Notes: generated by a model from the letters alone, not told the origin. A stretch of 49,132 nt of DNA from Bacillota bacterium (GCA_023416655.1 JAEZHK010000050.1:1-49132); one strand, 5' to 3'. Shown: positions 7,860 through 16,124, counted from the first letter of the stretch. Numbers and translations are program-made.

Positions 7860-8959
7860 AGACGGACATCGCGGTCATCGGCGGCGGCCCCGCGGGGCTG
7901 TCGGCCGCCATCGCCGCCGCAAGCGAAGGCGCGAAGGTTCTCCTGATCGACCGGAACGCGGCCCCGGGCGGTCAGCTGGTGAAGCAGACGCACATGTTTT
8001 TCGGCTCCGCGAAGCAGCACGCCTCCGTGCGGGGCTTCGACATCGCGAAGCTTCTTATGGAAGAACTGAATCAATACGGGGATCGGGTGGATATCCTGAC
8101 GGACTCCACCGCGCTGGGCCTTTACGAAGATGGGGTGCTGACGGTCGAGAAGGGGCGCAGGGTTCTCAAGATCCGGCCCTCCGCCATCATCGCGGCGACG
8201 GGGGCGGCCGAAAAATACCTCCCCTTCCCCAACAACGACCTTCCGGGCATCTACGGCGCGGGCGCGGTGCAGACGCTGATGAACCAGTACGGCGTCGCGC
8301 CGGGCAAGAGCGCCGTCATGGTCGGCGCGGGCAACATCGGCCTCATCGTGAGTTACCAGCTTCTGCAGGCGGGCGTAAAGGTCAAAGCCGTGATCGACGC
8401 CGCGCCCCGGATCGGCGGCTACCTGGTGCACGCGGCGAAGATCCGCAGGGTGGGTGTGCCGATCATAACCTCAACGACTGTGCTGCACGCGCACGGCAAA
8501 GACGAACTGGAGCGGGTCACGCTGGCAGAATTGGACGAGAAATGGCAGCCGGTCCCCGGTTCCGAATTCGACATTGAAACGGACACGCTGTGCATCGCCG
8601 TCGGGCTTACGCCCCTTACGGAACTCCTGTGGCAGATCGGCTGCGAAATGCGCTACGTGCCGGAGCTTGGCGGGCACGTGCCGCTCCGAAACGGCGAATA
8701 CGAGACTACCGTCAAAAACGTCTACGTCGCCGGGGATGTGGCGGGCATCGAGGAGGCCTCGAGCGCGATGGTCGAGGGCAGGCTCGCGGGCCTCTCGGCG
8801 GCCAAAAACCTCGGCTTCACGTCCGAGGGCTTTGAAGCGGCGCGGCTGGAATGCCTGGAGGAATTGAAGGCGCTTCGAAGCGGCCCCTCCGGCGAAAAAA
8901 TCCTGAAGGGACTTGAGAAGACCCGGGTCCCCGCCACTGAAGGGAGCGCATGCCGATGA
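7853..8959 (+). CDS. FAD/NAD-binding oxidoreductase subunit (HcnB/OoxA-like)
   Basis: A 368-residue pyridine-nucleotide-disulfide-type flavoprotein. The FAD motif is IGGGPAGLSAAIAAASEGAK at about 7-26. A second nucleotide-binding motif, VGAGNIGLIVSYQLLQAG, lies near 163. The C-terminal FAD contact is VYVAGDVAGIEEASSAM. No redox CxxC is present, so it is not a thioredoxin-reductase-like enzyme. This is the alpha-type subunit of the split dehydrogenase; in related enzymes it takes electrons from the substrate-oxidising flavin subunit. It overlaps both neighbours (7 and 10 bases). Electron acceptor not predictable: NAD, ferredoxin or a flavodoxin are all possible. Confidence 0.85.
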   Translation: MLKTDIAVIGGGPAGLSAAIAAASEGAKVLLIDRNAAPGGQLVKQTHMFFGSAKQHASVRGFDIAKLLMEELNQYGDRVDILTDSTALGLYEDGVLTVEKGRRVLKIRPSAIIAATGAAEKYLPFPNNDLPGIYGAGAVQTLMNQYGVAPGKSAVMVGAGNIGLIVSYQLLQAGVKVKAVIDAAPRIGGYLVHAAKIRRVGVPIITSTTVLHAHGKDELERVTLAELDEKWQPVPGSEFDIETDTLCIAVGLTPLTELLWQIGCEMRYVPELGGHVPLRNGEYETTVKNVYVAGDVAGIEEASSAMVEGRLAGLSAAKNLGFTSEGFEAARLECLEELKALRSGPSGEKILKGLEKTRVPATEGSACR

Positions 8960-9720
8960 TAGAAAAAACTGGCGTCGCCGCCGGGCGGGAACTGGAGAGC
9001 GTCACGCCGCCCTCCGAAAAGCGCGGGCGCGGCCCGGTCGTGATGGTGGAGTGCCTGCAGAAAATCCCGTGCAATCCTTGTGCGACGGCTTGCGCGCGGG
9101 GCGCGATCGAGCGGCGCGAGGACATCAACGAGCTGCCTGTGGTGGACTGGGAAAAGTGCAACGGCTGCGGCGTGTGCATCAGCCGCTGCCCGGGGCTGGC
9201 CATCTTCGTGATGGACGAGACTTACTCCGACACCGAAACGCTGGTGAAGCTTCCATATGAGTTCCTTCCCCTCCCCAAGGAAGGCGACTTCGTCACCGGT
9301 CTCGACCGCGAGGCGCGCCCCGTATGCCGGGCGCGCGTGGTCAAGGTGCTGAACACCGGGGCGCAGGACAAAACGCCGGTCGTCTCCGTCGCCGTGCCCA
9401 AAGAGATGGGCCTGATAGTTCGCAACATCCGGCTGGACGATTACTTTGGCGACCCCGCGATGGTCTGCCGCTGCGAGGAGATCACGCTGGGCGAGATCCG
9501 GCGGCTGATCGCCGATGGATACAGAAGCGTCGACGAGATCAAGCGCATTTCGCGCTGCGGGATGGGGCCCTGTCAGGGAAAGACCTGCGGGCAGATCGTG
9601 ATGCGCGAACTCGCCGACCACACGCTTGCGGCCCCGGAGGATCTGAAGCCGGCCACCTGCCGCCCGCCCGTCAAGCCCGTCCGGCTGGATTTCTTCCTGG
9701 AGGATGAGGAGCATGCGTAA
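8950..9720 (+). CDS. ferredoxin plus BFD-type (2Fe-2S) subunit
   Basis: A 256-residue Fe-S protein. The N-terminal part holds cysteines CNPCATAC (about 37-44) and a ferredoxin motif CNGCGVCISRCP (about 71-82), likely one or two [4Fe-4S] clusters. The middle region (about 95-150) has no recognised domain. The C-terminal part is a bacterioferritin-associated-ferredoxin-like (2Fe-2S) domain (CRCEEITLGEIRRLI, then CGMGPCQGKTC). In many multi-subunit dehydrogenases the BFD domain is fused to the alpha subunit; here it is fused to a ferredoxin in a separate gene. That arrangement points to electron exit to ferredoxin or another low-potential carrier. Confidence 0.85.
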   Translation: MPMIEKTGVAAGRELESVTPPSEKRGRGPVVMVECLQKIPCNPCATACARGAIERREDINELPVVDWEKCNGCGVCISRCPGLAIFVMDETYSDTETLVKLPYEFLPLPKEGDFVTGLDREARPVCRARVVKVLNTGAQDKTPVVSVAVPKEMGLIVRNIRLDDYFGDPAMVCRCEEITLGEIRRLIADGYRSVDEIKRISRCGMGPCQGKTCGQIVMRELADHTLAAPEDLKPATCRPPVKPVRLDFFLEDEEHA

Positions 9721-10861
9721 TACGGCGGAGGTCGTGATCATCGGCGGCGGCATCTCCGGCTGTTCCATCGCCTACAACCTCGCGAAAAAGGGCGTCAAGG
9801 ACATCGTCGTCCTTGAGAAGAACTACCTCGCCAGCGGCTCCACGGGGCGGTGCGGCGCGGGCATCCGAACCCAGTGGGGCACCGAGATGAACTGCCACCT
9901 CGCCAAGTACAGCGTGGAGTTCTTCGAAACCGCGGTGGAGGAGCTGGGCTACGAGGGGGATATCGAGTTCAAGCAGGGCGGATACCTGCTGGTCGCGACG
10001 ACCCCAAAGGAGGAGCGCCAGTTCCAAAAGAACGTGGAGCTTCAGAACCGCATGGGCATCCCCTCGAAGCTTTGCACCCCCGCGGAAGCCAAGGAAATCG
10101 TGCCCTGCCTCGACGAGAGCAAGCTCACCATGGCCACGTTCTGCAAAAAGGACGGCCACCTGAACCCCTTCCACACCACCCACGCGTTCGCGGGCGCGGC
10201 CAGGCGGCTGGGCGTCGAGTTTCTGCCCTACACCACCGTCACCGGCATCGCCGTCCGGGACGGGCGCGTCGAGGGCGTCGAAACCGACAAGGGCTTCATT
10301 GCAACGCGCGTCGTGGTGAACGCCGCGGGCGGGTATTCCGCCGAGATCGGCCGGATGGCGGGCGTGGACCTGCCGGTCGTGCCGGAGCGCCACCACATCC
10401 TGGTCACCGAGCCCGTCGAGCCGATGCTGGAACCCATGGTCATGTCCTTCTCGCTCAACATCTACTGCCAGCAGACGCCGCACGGCAGCTTCATCATGGG
10501 CCGGGGCGACGACGACGAGCCCAGGGACGGCCGGATCACCTCCACCTGGACCTTCCTCGAAGAAATGGCCCGCACCTGCGTGAGCCTGATGCCGCCGCTT
10601 GGCAAGCTGAGTGTGCTGCGGCAGTGGGCGGGGCTTTACGAAAATTCACCCGACCGCCAGCCCATCTACGGGCCGGTGGACGGACTGGAGGGGCTATTCC
10701 TGGCCTGCGGGTTCAGCGGCCACGGCTTCATGTTCGCGCCCGCCACCGGGTTGATCGTCTCCGGGCAGATCCTGGGCGAAAAATGCCGCTGGGACGTGGA
10801 AAAGCTCTCGCTGGGCCGCTTCGCGCGGGGCGAGCTGGTGTTTGAGCCGTCGGTCGTTTAA
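9713..10861 (+). CDS. FAD-dependent substrate-oxidising subunit, DAO family (HcnC / sarcosine oxidase beta-like)
   Basis: A 382-residue D-amino-acid-oxidase-fold flavoprotein. FAD motif: VVIIGGGISGCSIAYNLAKK near the N-terminus, followed by YLASGSTGRCGAGIRTQWG; the C-terminus has GLFLACGFSGHGFMFAPATG. This is the catalytic beta-type subunit that oxidises a secondary amine or amino acid such as proline, hydroxyproline, sarcosine or an opine; the substrate cannot be fixed from sequence. I prefer the ATG at 9713 to that at 9704, since GGAGG lies nine bases before it. It overlaps the upstream gene by eight bases. The operon ends at a terminator at 10908. Confidence 0.87.
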   Translation: MRNTAEVVIIGGGISGCSIAYNLAKKGVKDIVVLEKNYLASGSTGRCGAGIRTQWGTEMNCHLAKYSVEFFETAVEELGYEGDIEFKQGGYLLVATTPKEERQFQKNVELQNRMGIPSKLCTPAEAKEIVPCLDESKLTMATFCKKDGHLNPFHTTHAFAGAARRLGVEFLPYTTVTGIAVRDGRVEGVETDKGFIATRVVVNAAGGYSAEIGRMAGVDLPVVPERHHILVTEPVEPMLEPMVMSFSLNIYCQQTPHGSFIMGRGDDDEPRDGRITSTWTFLEEMARTCVSLMPPLGKLSVLRQWAGLYENSPDRQPIYGPVDGLEGLFLACGFSGHGFMFAPATGLIVSGQILGEKCRWDVEKLSLGRFARGELVFEPSVV

Positions 10862-10907
10862 ACGCTGCCTCCAAAGGTTCGTCCCACAAGGTTCTCATAT
10901 GCCTCCA

Positions 10908-10940
10908 TTCCGGCCTTCGCGCCGGAATTTTCATGTTTTT
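10908..10940 (+). terminator. terminator of the dehydrogenase operon
   Basis: Stem TTCCGGC/GCCGGAA (10908-10914 with 10921-10927) followed by TTTTCATGTTTTT. Confidence 0.75.
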
Positions 10941-10954
10941 AATCCGGCAACCCC

Positions 10955-10983
10955 TTGACAGGACAGGGAATCCGCAGTATCCT
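10955..10983 (+). promoter_or_regulatory. promoter of the ABC exporter genes
   Basis: Consensus TTGACA (10955-10960), exactly 17 bases, then TATCCT (10978-10983), 77 bases before the ATPase start. Confidence 0.8.
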
Positions 10984-10993
10984 TAGGACTGTA

Positions 10994-11027
10994 AATTAGA
11001 TGATTGTCTAATTATCTAAAAATTAGA
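10994..11027. promoter_or_regulatory. repressor-type inverted repeats in the leader
   Basis: AATTAGA-N6-TCTAATT (10994-11013) is followed by TCTAA-AAA-TTAGA (11015-11027). This gives four copies of one half-site directly downstream of the -10 box, a placement suited to repression. The regulator is not encoded next to it. Confidence 0.5.
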
Positions 11028-11059
11028 GCGGTGTTTAAAGCGAACAGGATGGTGAACAT

Positions 11060-11980
11060 ATGAAGGCGATCGAAGCGCAGGGCCTTTCCAAGGCGTTTGC
11101 CGAGGGCAAGCGGGCGCTGAATCAGGCGAGCTTTGAGCTGGAGGCGGGCGAGGTGTTCGGCTTTCTGGGGCCGAACGGCGCGGGCAAGACGACGACGGTG
11201 AAGCTCCTAAACGGCATGCTCGCGCCGACCGAGGGAAGCTGCCGCGTGTTCGGCGTTGACCCGAGCGAAAAGCCGGAGGCGGTGCACGCGTTCTCCGGCG
11301 TGGTCACCGAACACGCGCAGATGTACGACAACCTCACGGGGCATCAAAACCTCATGTTCTACGGCACGCTCTATGGCGTGGACGCGCTGGAGACCGCGAA
11401 GCGATCGACGGCGCTGCTCGAAACGCTGGGGCTTTCGGACGCGCGGGACAAAAAGCTGGGCGCGTACTCCACCGGCATGCGCCAGCGGCTGTCGCTGGCG
11501 CGCGCGATGATCCACCGGCCCAAGATCCTGTTTCTGGACGAGCCGACCTCCGGCCTCGACCCCGAGAGCGCGCAGGCCGTGAACCATATGATCAAAGGTC
11601 TCGCGCGGGACGAGGGGATCACCGTGTTCCTCTGCACCCACCAGCTGCGCTACGCGCAGGAAATCTGCAGCGCCTACGGCCTGATCGACGAGGGCGTGTT
11701 GCTGGCGACTGGCAGCATCGACGCGCTCCGGGCCAGGGTCTTTTCCGGGATGACCGTGAGCATCGTGGCCAGCCGGCTCCCCGAGGGGCTTCCGGCCAGG
11801 CGGACGGCGGACAGGCAGTACGAGATCGACGTAAAGTCGGAAGAAGAGATCCCCCCGATGGTCAGGCGCATCGTGGAGGCGGGCGGCGACGTGTACCAGG
11901 TGGCCGCGCGGAGGCTGACGCTGGAAGAAATCTACTTCGCGCTGATCGAGGAGCGCAAGGCGAAGGAGGCGGCGGTATGA
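11060..11980 (+). CDS. ABC transporter ATP-binding protein (ABC-2 exporter)
   Basis: A 306-residue cytoplasmic ATPase of the drug/bacteriocin/Na+ export type. Walker A GPNGAGKTTT is at about 35-44, the signature is YSTGMRQRLSLA, Walker B is ILFLDEPTSGLDP, and the switch His lies in CTHQL. A C-terminal extension of about 80 residues (after LLATGSIDALRARV) is usual for the DrrA/NatA type. It overlaps the permease gene by four bases (ATGA), so the two form one transporter. A consensus promoter with adjacent inverted repeats suggests inducible expression. Substrate unknown; the third gene, an Imm5-like protein, raises the possibility of self-protection against a peptide. Confidence 0.92.
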   Translation: MKAIEAQGLSKAFAEGKRALNQASFELEAGEVFGFLGPNGAGKTTTVKLLNGMLAPTEGSCRVFGVDPSEKPEAVHAFSGVVTEHAQMYDNLTGHQNLMFYGTLYGVDALETAKRSTALLETLGLSDARDKKLGAYSTGMRQRLSLARAMIHRPKILFLDEPTSGLDPESAQAVNHMIKGLARDEGITVFLCTHQLRYAQEICSAYGLIDEGVLLATGSIDALRARVFSGMTVSIVASRLPEGLPARRTADRQYEIDVKSEEEIPPMVRRIVEAGGDVYQVAARRLTLEEIYFALIEERKAKEAAV

Positions 11981-12768
11981 TCGACTCAAAGCAGATCGCG
12001 CTGATCCGCAAGGACATCCGGGGCGTCGTATCGAACAAACAGCACTTTCTGGTCCTGACGATCGTGCCGCTGGTGATGGCGCTGATCCTACCCACCATCT
12101 TCATCCTCGTGGTGCATTTTACGCCCGAAGAGGCTGGTGACCTGGATCAGATGCTCAAACTTCTGCCCATTGGCGAACGGGTCGCCGACATCGGCCGCCT
12201 CTTTATCGGGCTGATCCTCAACAACATCATGCCGATCTTCTTCATCATCATCCCGGTCATGGGCGCTTCGGTCATGGCCGCCAGCTCCTTTGTCGGCGAG
12301 AAAGAAAAGCGCACGCTGGAGACGCTGCTCTACTGCCCACTCACCATCCGGCAGATCTTCCGGGCCAAGATCCTGGCGTCGTTCGCGGTCAGCATGCTGG
12401 TCACGGGCATCTCCTTTTTCGCGATGCTCGCCGTGGTGGAACTGGAGCTCACGCTGACGATGGGGAGCATGGTGCTGCCCAGCGCAAGCTGGCTGGCAGT
12501 GCTTCTACTGGTCGCGCCCGCGATCTCCCTGATCGCCATCACAATCATCGTGCGCGGCTCTGCGAAGGCGCAAACCATGGAGGAATCGCAGCAGAAGAGC
12601 GCCTTCCTGGTGCTGCCGGTGGTACTGCTCGTGGCGGCTCAGTTCACGGGCGTGGTGCTGATCAACGCCTGGATGTTCCTGGGGCTGGGCGTTGTGCTGG
12701 CGCTCATCGCGGCGCTCTGTCTCAAGGGATCGATGCGCAAGGCGAATTACGAGACGCTTTTAAAATGA
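11977..12768 (+). CDS. ABC-2 type permease
   Basis: A 263-residue membrane protein with about six hydrophobic segments. TM1 is near 24-46 (FLVLTIVPLVMALILP), with others near 85-105, 135-160, 175-200, 215-235 and 238-255. The EKEKRTLETLLYCPLT block after TM2 is the conserved ABC-2 cytoplasmic motif. It pairs with the upstream ATPase (four-base overlap) to form a probable exporter. The first segment and the stretch before the second are typical of the NatB/DrrB-like group. Confidence 0.9.
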   Translation: MIDSKQIALIRKDIRGVVSNKQHFLVLTIVPLVMALILPTIFILVVHFTPEEAGDLDQMLKLLPIGERVADIGRLFIGLILNNIMPIFFIIIPVMGASVMAASSFVGEKEKRTLETLLYCPLTIRQIFRAKILASFAVSMLVTGISFFAMLAVVELELTLTMGSMVLPSASWLAVLLLVAPAISLIAITIIVRGSAKAQTMEESQQKSAFLVLPVVLLVAAQFTGVVLINAWMFLGLGVVLALIAALCLKGSMRKANYETLLK

Positions 12769-12793
12769 CCAATGCCATTGAAAGGCGGCTGCC

Positions 12794-13345
12794 ATGAAGT
12801 GCGGGAAACCAAGCAAAACGCTCGGGCGCTTTCAGTCGCCGTACATTATTTCCCTGATGCGGCTGGTCGAAACGCAGAGCAAGCCAACGTTGATCAAGTG
12901 GTGTACGAGCTATGCCCAAGAGCGCATTGTGCCGATCTATGAGCGCGCGTATCCCACGGACACCCGGCCTAGGGACGCCCTGACCAACGCCATGGGCTGG
13001 CTCAAGGGCAGGGTCAAATTCGTCGACGCCAAAGAAACCAACAACGGCGCCCATACCGCGGCGACCGAGGCGGAAGGCCAGCCTGCGGCGCAGGCGGCCG
13101 CAAGAACCTGCGCCCATGCCGCGTTGACCATTCACGTCGCGGCGCACTGCCTGGGCATCGCCTTTTACGGCGCGGCGGCGCTCGCCTACGCGCAGGCAGG
13201 CACAGACGAAAAGGCCGAAGTCTATGACGCGATCGCCGCCGAGGAATGCGCCAAGATGGAAGCGGCCCTGCGCGGCATCGCCGTGGAGAACGAACCCAAT
13301 CCCGCCAAAGTTGACTGGACTTTCTGGTCCTACGTGATCCGATAA
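12794..13345 (+). CDS. Imm5-like putative immunity protein
   Basis: A 183-residue soluble, mostly helical protein. PRDALTNAMGWLKGRVKF, the Ala-rich ARTCAHAALTIHVAAHCLGIAFYG-type helix (about 100-125) and the ending ECAKMEAALR match what I know of the Imm5-like family, described as putative toxin-immunity proteins. It lies 25 bases after the permease on the same strand, probably in the same transcript. No toxin gene is nearby, so the immunity role rests on family name only; it could instead be a housekeeping protein of unknown function. A start at 12794 (AAAGG nine bases before) is well supported. Confidence 0.7.
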   Translation: MKCGKPSKTLGRFQSPYIISLMRLVETQSKPTLIKWCTSYAQERIVPIYERAYPTDTRPRDALTNAMGWLKGRVKFVDAKETNNGAHTAATEAEGQPAAQAAARTCAHAALTIHVAAHCLGIAFYGAAALAYAQAGTDEKAEVYDAIAAEECAKMEAALRGIAVENEPNPAKVDWTFWSYVIR

Positions 13346-13368
13346 TTGAGTTGCCTCTGTCAATGTAG

Positions 13369-13395
13369 CGCGCCCGCCGTTTTTCAGCGGGCGCG
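13369..13395. terminator. hairpin between convergent genes
   Basis: A 9-bp G+C stem CGCGCCCGC/GCGGGCGCG with a nine-base loop, followed on the plus strand by TCATTATT. A weak T-run, but it lies between the ends of two convergent transcripts and may serve both. Confidence 0.55.
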
Positions 13396-13440
13396 TCATT
13401 ATTGGGCATGAAAGGCATTGCCATCCGGCGGCCAACAGGT

Positions 13441-14349
13441 TCAAAGTCGGAGCACCCAGTCGATGAACGCGCCTGTGGCCAGCGAAAACGCCGCCGAGAA
13501 CGCAAGGTACAAAAGAAATCGCTTCGCGCCCAGCACGATCTTGACCGCGCCGAGGTTGGTGATCTTGGTGGCGGGGCCGGTGATCATGAAAGCGGTCGCA
13601 GCGCCCAAGCTCATGCCACTCTGAAGCCATTCCGCGATCAAAGGGATCGTCCCGCCCCCGCACATGTAGAGCGGCACGCCCAGCGTCGCCGCCAGCAGCA
13701 CGCCAAAGCCCCGCTGATTGCCGAAGACGTCCGCCACCCATTCCGACGGGACGTACCGCTGGTACAGCGCCGTCAAAAGGATGCCCGCGAGGAACCACGG
13801 CCCCGTGGCCCGGATGTTGCGCCCGATGTTCTTGACCAGCCTCATGAGGGGTTTCGGGTCTACGTCCCGCCCGGGCGCCTCCTGAAAGCCCGCGAAGTTG
13901 AAAAACGGCCTGTCCCGGAAGAAAGCGCGCACCAGAAGCCCCGCGACGATCCCGCACAGGAAGCAGGAGCTGACGCGGATCAAAAGCGCCGTCTCCCCCA
14001 GCGCCGCGCTGTAGATGATCAGCTGCGGGTTGAGCAGGATGGAGCTCATCATGAACGCCGCCAGCAGGTCATCCCGGACGCCCTTCTCCGAGAAGGACGC
14101 GGCGATGGGGATGGTGCCGTACATGCAAAGCGGCGACGCGATGCCCAGCAGACTCGCCGGGATCAGCCCCAATACGCCCAGCTTTTTCGCGCCCATGGCG
14201 GCAAGCGCCCGCCGGATCTTCGCCTTCCCGAACACGGAAACGACCGAGCCGATCAATATACCCAGCGCCCAGTAGGGCAGGATCTGCTCCAACTGGACGC
14301 TGAAATAGTACGCGAGGTAGATGAACTCCCGCCGGAGTACGTCAGCCAT
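13441..14349 (-). CDS. permease of the DUF318/ArsP-like family (SaoE-like)
   Basis: A 302-residue membrane protein with about eight hydrophobic segments in two similar halves. Each half carries a short polar motif inside a membrane region: SPLCMYGTIPIAASF (about 71-85) and LYMCGGGTIPLIAEW (about 219-233). Such paired C/G/TIP motifs are typical of the YraQ/ArsP-like permeases, some of which export organoarsenicals or other thiol-reactive compounds. The match to proteins called SaoE is by memory. Its start overlaps the end of the DUF362 gene by eight bases, so both are made together. Substrate unknown. Confidence 0.8.
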   Translation of the reverse strand: MADVLRREFIYLAYYFSVQLEQILPYWALGILIGSVVSVFGKAKIRRALAAMGAKKLGVLGLIPASLLGIASPLCMYGTIPIAASFSEKGVRDDLLAAFMMSSILLNPQLIIYSAALGETALLIRVSSCFLCGIVAGLLVRAFFRDRPFFNFAGFQEAPGRDVDPKPLMRLVKNIGRNIRATGPWFLAGILLTALYQRYVPSEWVADVFGNQRGFGVLLAATLGVPLYMCGGGTIPLIAEWLQSGMSLGAATAFMITGPATKITNLGAVKIVLGAKRFLLYLAFSAAFSLATGAFIDWVLRL

Positions 14350-15286
14350 CGATCGAAACCAGGTTGTAGGTTCGGCTGCCCATGCCGATCGCCTCGGCGT
14401 GCTCCAGAATATGGACGCCCTTCTTGGCTTCCATGCGCCGGATCAGATCCTTGCCATCCGGAGCGGCGTACACCAGGTCAACGCAGGCCTGGTCCAGCGC
14501 CACCGGGTCCAGTGAGGCCAGGATGCCGATGTCGGCCATGGTGGGCTTGGCCGGGTATCCGTTGCAATCACAGTCGATCGAAAGCTTGTTCATCACGCTG
14601 ATGTAGAGGATCTTCTCGCCCCGGTCGTCGGCCACCGCCTTCGCAGCCTCGGCCATGGACTCCAGAAAGTCCTCCTGCTTCGTGCCCATGCTGATGCCGG
14701 TGGTGCTCTTCCCGGCGCTGTGGATCAGGCTCTTGCCCTTCGAGGACGCGATGCCGATGGACATGTTCTTGAGCGCGCCGCCAAAGCCGCCCATCTCATG
14801 CCCCTTGAAGTGGGAAAGCACGATGAAGAAGTCGTAATTGGCGTAGTGCGAACCGACCACGTCCTCCTTGAGGTGCGTCCCGCCGACGATCGGCAGGGTC
14901 ATCTCGCCGTCGCCGTCCATGATGTCCACGTCCGCGATGGCGGTGAAGCCGTGGTCCTCGGCGATCTGGTAGTGCATGGCCGTCTGCATGCGCCTGCCGC
15001 CGTAGGCGGTGTTGCACTCCACGATGGTGCCGTCAACGGACTGCACCAGGTCATTGATGAGGTCGGGCGACAGGTAGTTGGACTTGGTGGGCTCGCCGGT
15101 GGAGATCTTGACCGCCACCTTGCCCGTGGCCTCCCGGCCCAGCGCCTTGTAGATGTCCACCAGCGCTTGGGGCGTGATCGACGTCGTCATGTACACGGTG
15201 GGCGCGTCCGCCGGCTTCGCTTCCTCCGCCAGGGCGGAGAACGGAATCAGGCACAGGACGAACAGCAGCGCGATCCATCTCTTCAT
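14342..15286 (-). CDS. exported DUF362-domain protein
   Basis: A 314-residue protein with a clear signal peptide (MKRWIALLFVLCLIPFSALA, cleavage after ALA). The rest is a DUF362-like domain: KVAVKISTGEP, NTAYGGRR, FIVLSHFKGHEMGGFGGALK and GKSLIHSAGKS. No ferredoxin cysteine pattern is present, while many DUF362 proteins carry one; DCDCNG is the only cysteine pair. The start at 15286 has AAAGGAG eight bases before; the open frame beyond it is not coding-like. Export of a DUF362 protein and its overlap with a permease gene suggest a two-part surface system, perhaps metal or metalloid handling, which is inference only. Confidence 0.8.
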   Translation of the reverse strand: MKRWIALLFVLCLIPFSALAEEAKPADAPTVYMTTSITPQALVDIYKALGREATGKVAVKISTGEPTKSNYLSPDLINDLVQSVDGTIVECNTAYGGRRMQTAMHYQIAEDHGFTAIADVDIMDGDGEMTLPIVGGTHLKEDVVGSHYANYDFFIVLSHFKGHEMGGFGGALKNMSIGIASSKGKSLIHSAGKSTTGISMGTKQEDFLESMAEAAKAVADDRGEKILYISVMNKLSIDCDCNGYPAKPTMADIGILASLDPVALDQACVDLVYAAPDGKDLIRRMEAKKGVHILEHAEAIGMGSRTYNLVSIDG

Positions 15287-15336
15287 AGGGGTCTCCTTTC
15301 CTGTCGGGGCACTGCATGCCAATAGCACCCCTGTGT

Positions 15337-15367
15337 ATCGTACCATCCGACGGGTGCATTGTGTCAA
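15337..15367 (-). promoter_or_regulatory. possible promoter of the DUF362-permease pair
   Basis: On the minus strand TTGACA (15362-15367) and TACGAT (15337-15342) with a 19-base spacer. The -35 is perfect, but the spacing is long. Confidence 0.45.
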
Positions 15368-15446
15368 TAGATTTTTTTGCGTTTCTTTGCCAATACTTGG
15401 CGGAATTTTTCAAAACAGGAAAATATCGTGGCCGCGATATGGGGTT

Positions 15447-16124
15447 TTAGATCTCAAACTTGTAGCCGTACCCCCAGACGGTCTGAATGCTGTTCTGGCA
15501 GGGCAGAATCTTGCCGCGCAGGCTCTTGACGTGGGTGTCCACGGTGCGGTCGGTGCCGAAGAAGTCCTGCCCCCAGACGAGCTGCAAGAGCGAGTCCCTT
15601 GAGAACGCCTGGTGCTGGTTGCGCAGGAAGAAGAGGAGCAGGTCGAATTCCTTGGGCGTGAGCTTCACCTCGCCGCCGCTGACTGTGACCTGGTGCGAGC
15701 CCAGGTCAAGGGAGATGTCGCCCGCCTTGATGGTGTCGGACGCGTAGGTGGAATGGCCCCAGATGTCCAAGAGGTTTTTGATCCGCGCCACCAGCTCTCT
15801 CGGGTAGAAGGGCTTGATGACGTAGTCGTTGCCGCCGGCCTCGAAGCCCGCGAGGCGGCTCACCTCGTTGCCGTAGCGGCTGATGAAGATGACGGGCATG
15901 CGCGCGGTCTTGCGCATGTGGCGGCAGACCACGTAGCCGCTGACCTCCGGAAGCTCCGCTTCCAGGATCGCCAGGTGGTACTCGCTCCTGCGCAGGAACT
16001 TGAGCGCGGTGATGCCGTCCTGCGCGTTGTCGGAGAGCCACCCCTCCGCCTTGGCGGAGAGTCGGATGATCTCGCGCACGGCCGGGTCCGCGTCGGCGAC
16101 GAGCAGCTTCGTTTCCTGATCCAA
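15447..16124 (-). CDS. OmpR-family response regulator with Glu in place of the phospho-acceptor Asp
   Basis: A 225-residue protein with a receiver (1-120) and winged-helix DNA-binding domain (about 130-225; LTPKEFDLLLFFLRNQHQAF, GTDRTVDTHVKSLRGKI). Aligned with OmpR, the strand-3 motif reads HLAILEAELPEVSGY, so position 55 is Glu, not Asp. The acidic pocket is also altered (VADADPA for the usual VDDD), while the switch Ser (FIS) and Lys (VIKPF) remain. It may act without phosphorylation. I chose the TTG start at 16122-16124: AAGGAGG lies eight bases before, and the fold begins there; the ATG frame from 16166 has no ribosome site. No histidine kinase gene is adjacent. It follows the hydrogenase operon by 263 bases. 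Confidence 0.87.
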   Translation of the reverse strand: MDQETKLLVADADPAVREIIRLSAKAEGWLSDNAQDGITALKFLRRSEYHLAILEAELPEVSGYVVCRHMRKTARMPVIFISRYGNEVSRLAGFEAGGNDYVIKPFYPRELVARIKNLLDIWGHSTYASDTIKAGDISLDLGSHQVTVSGGEVKLTPKEFDLLLFFLRNQHQAFSRDSLLQLVWGQDFFGTDRTVDTHVKSLRGKILPCQNSIQTVWGYGYKFEI

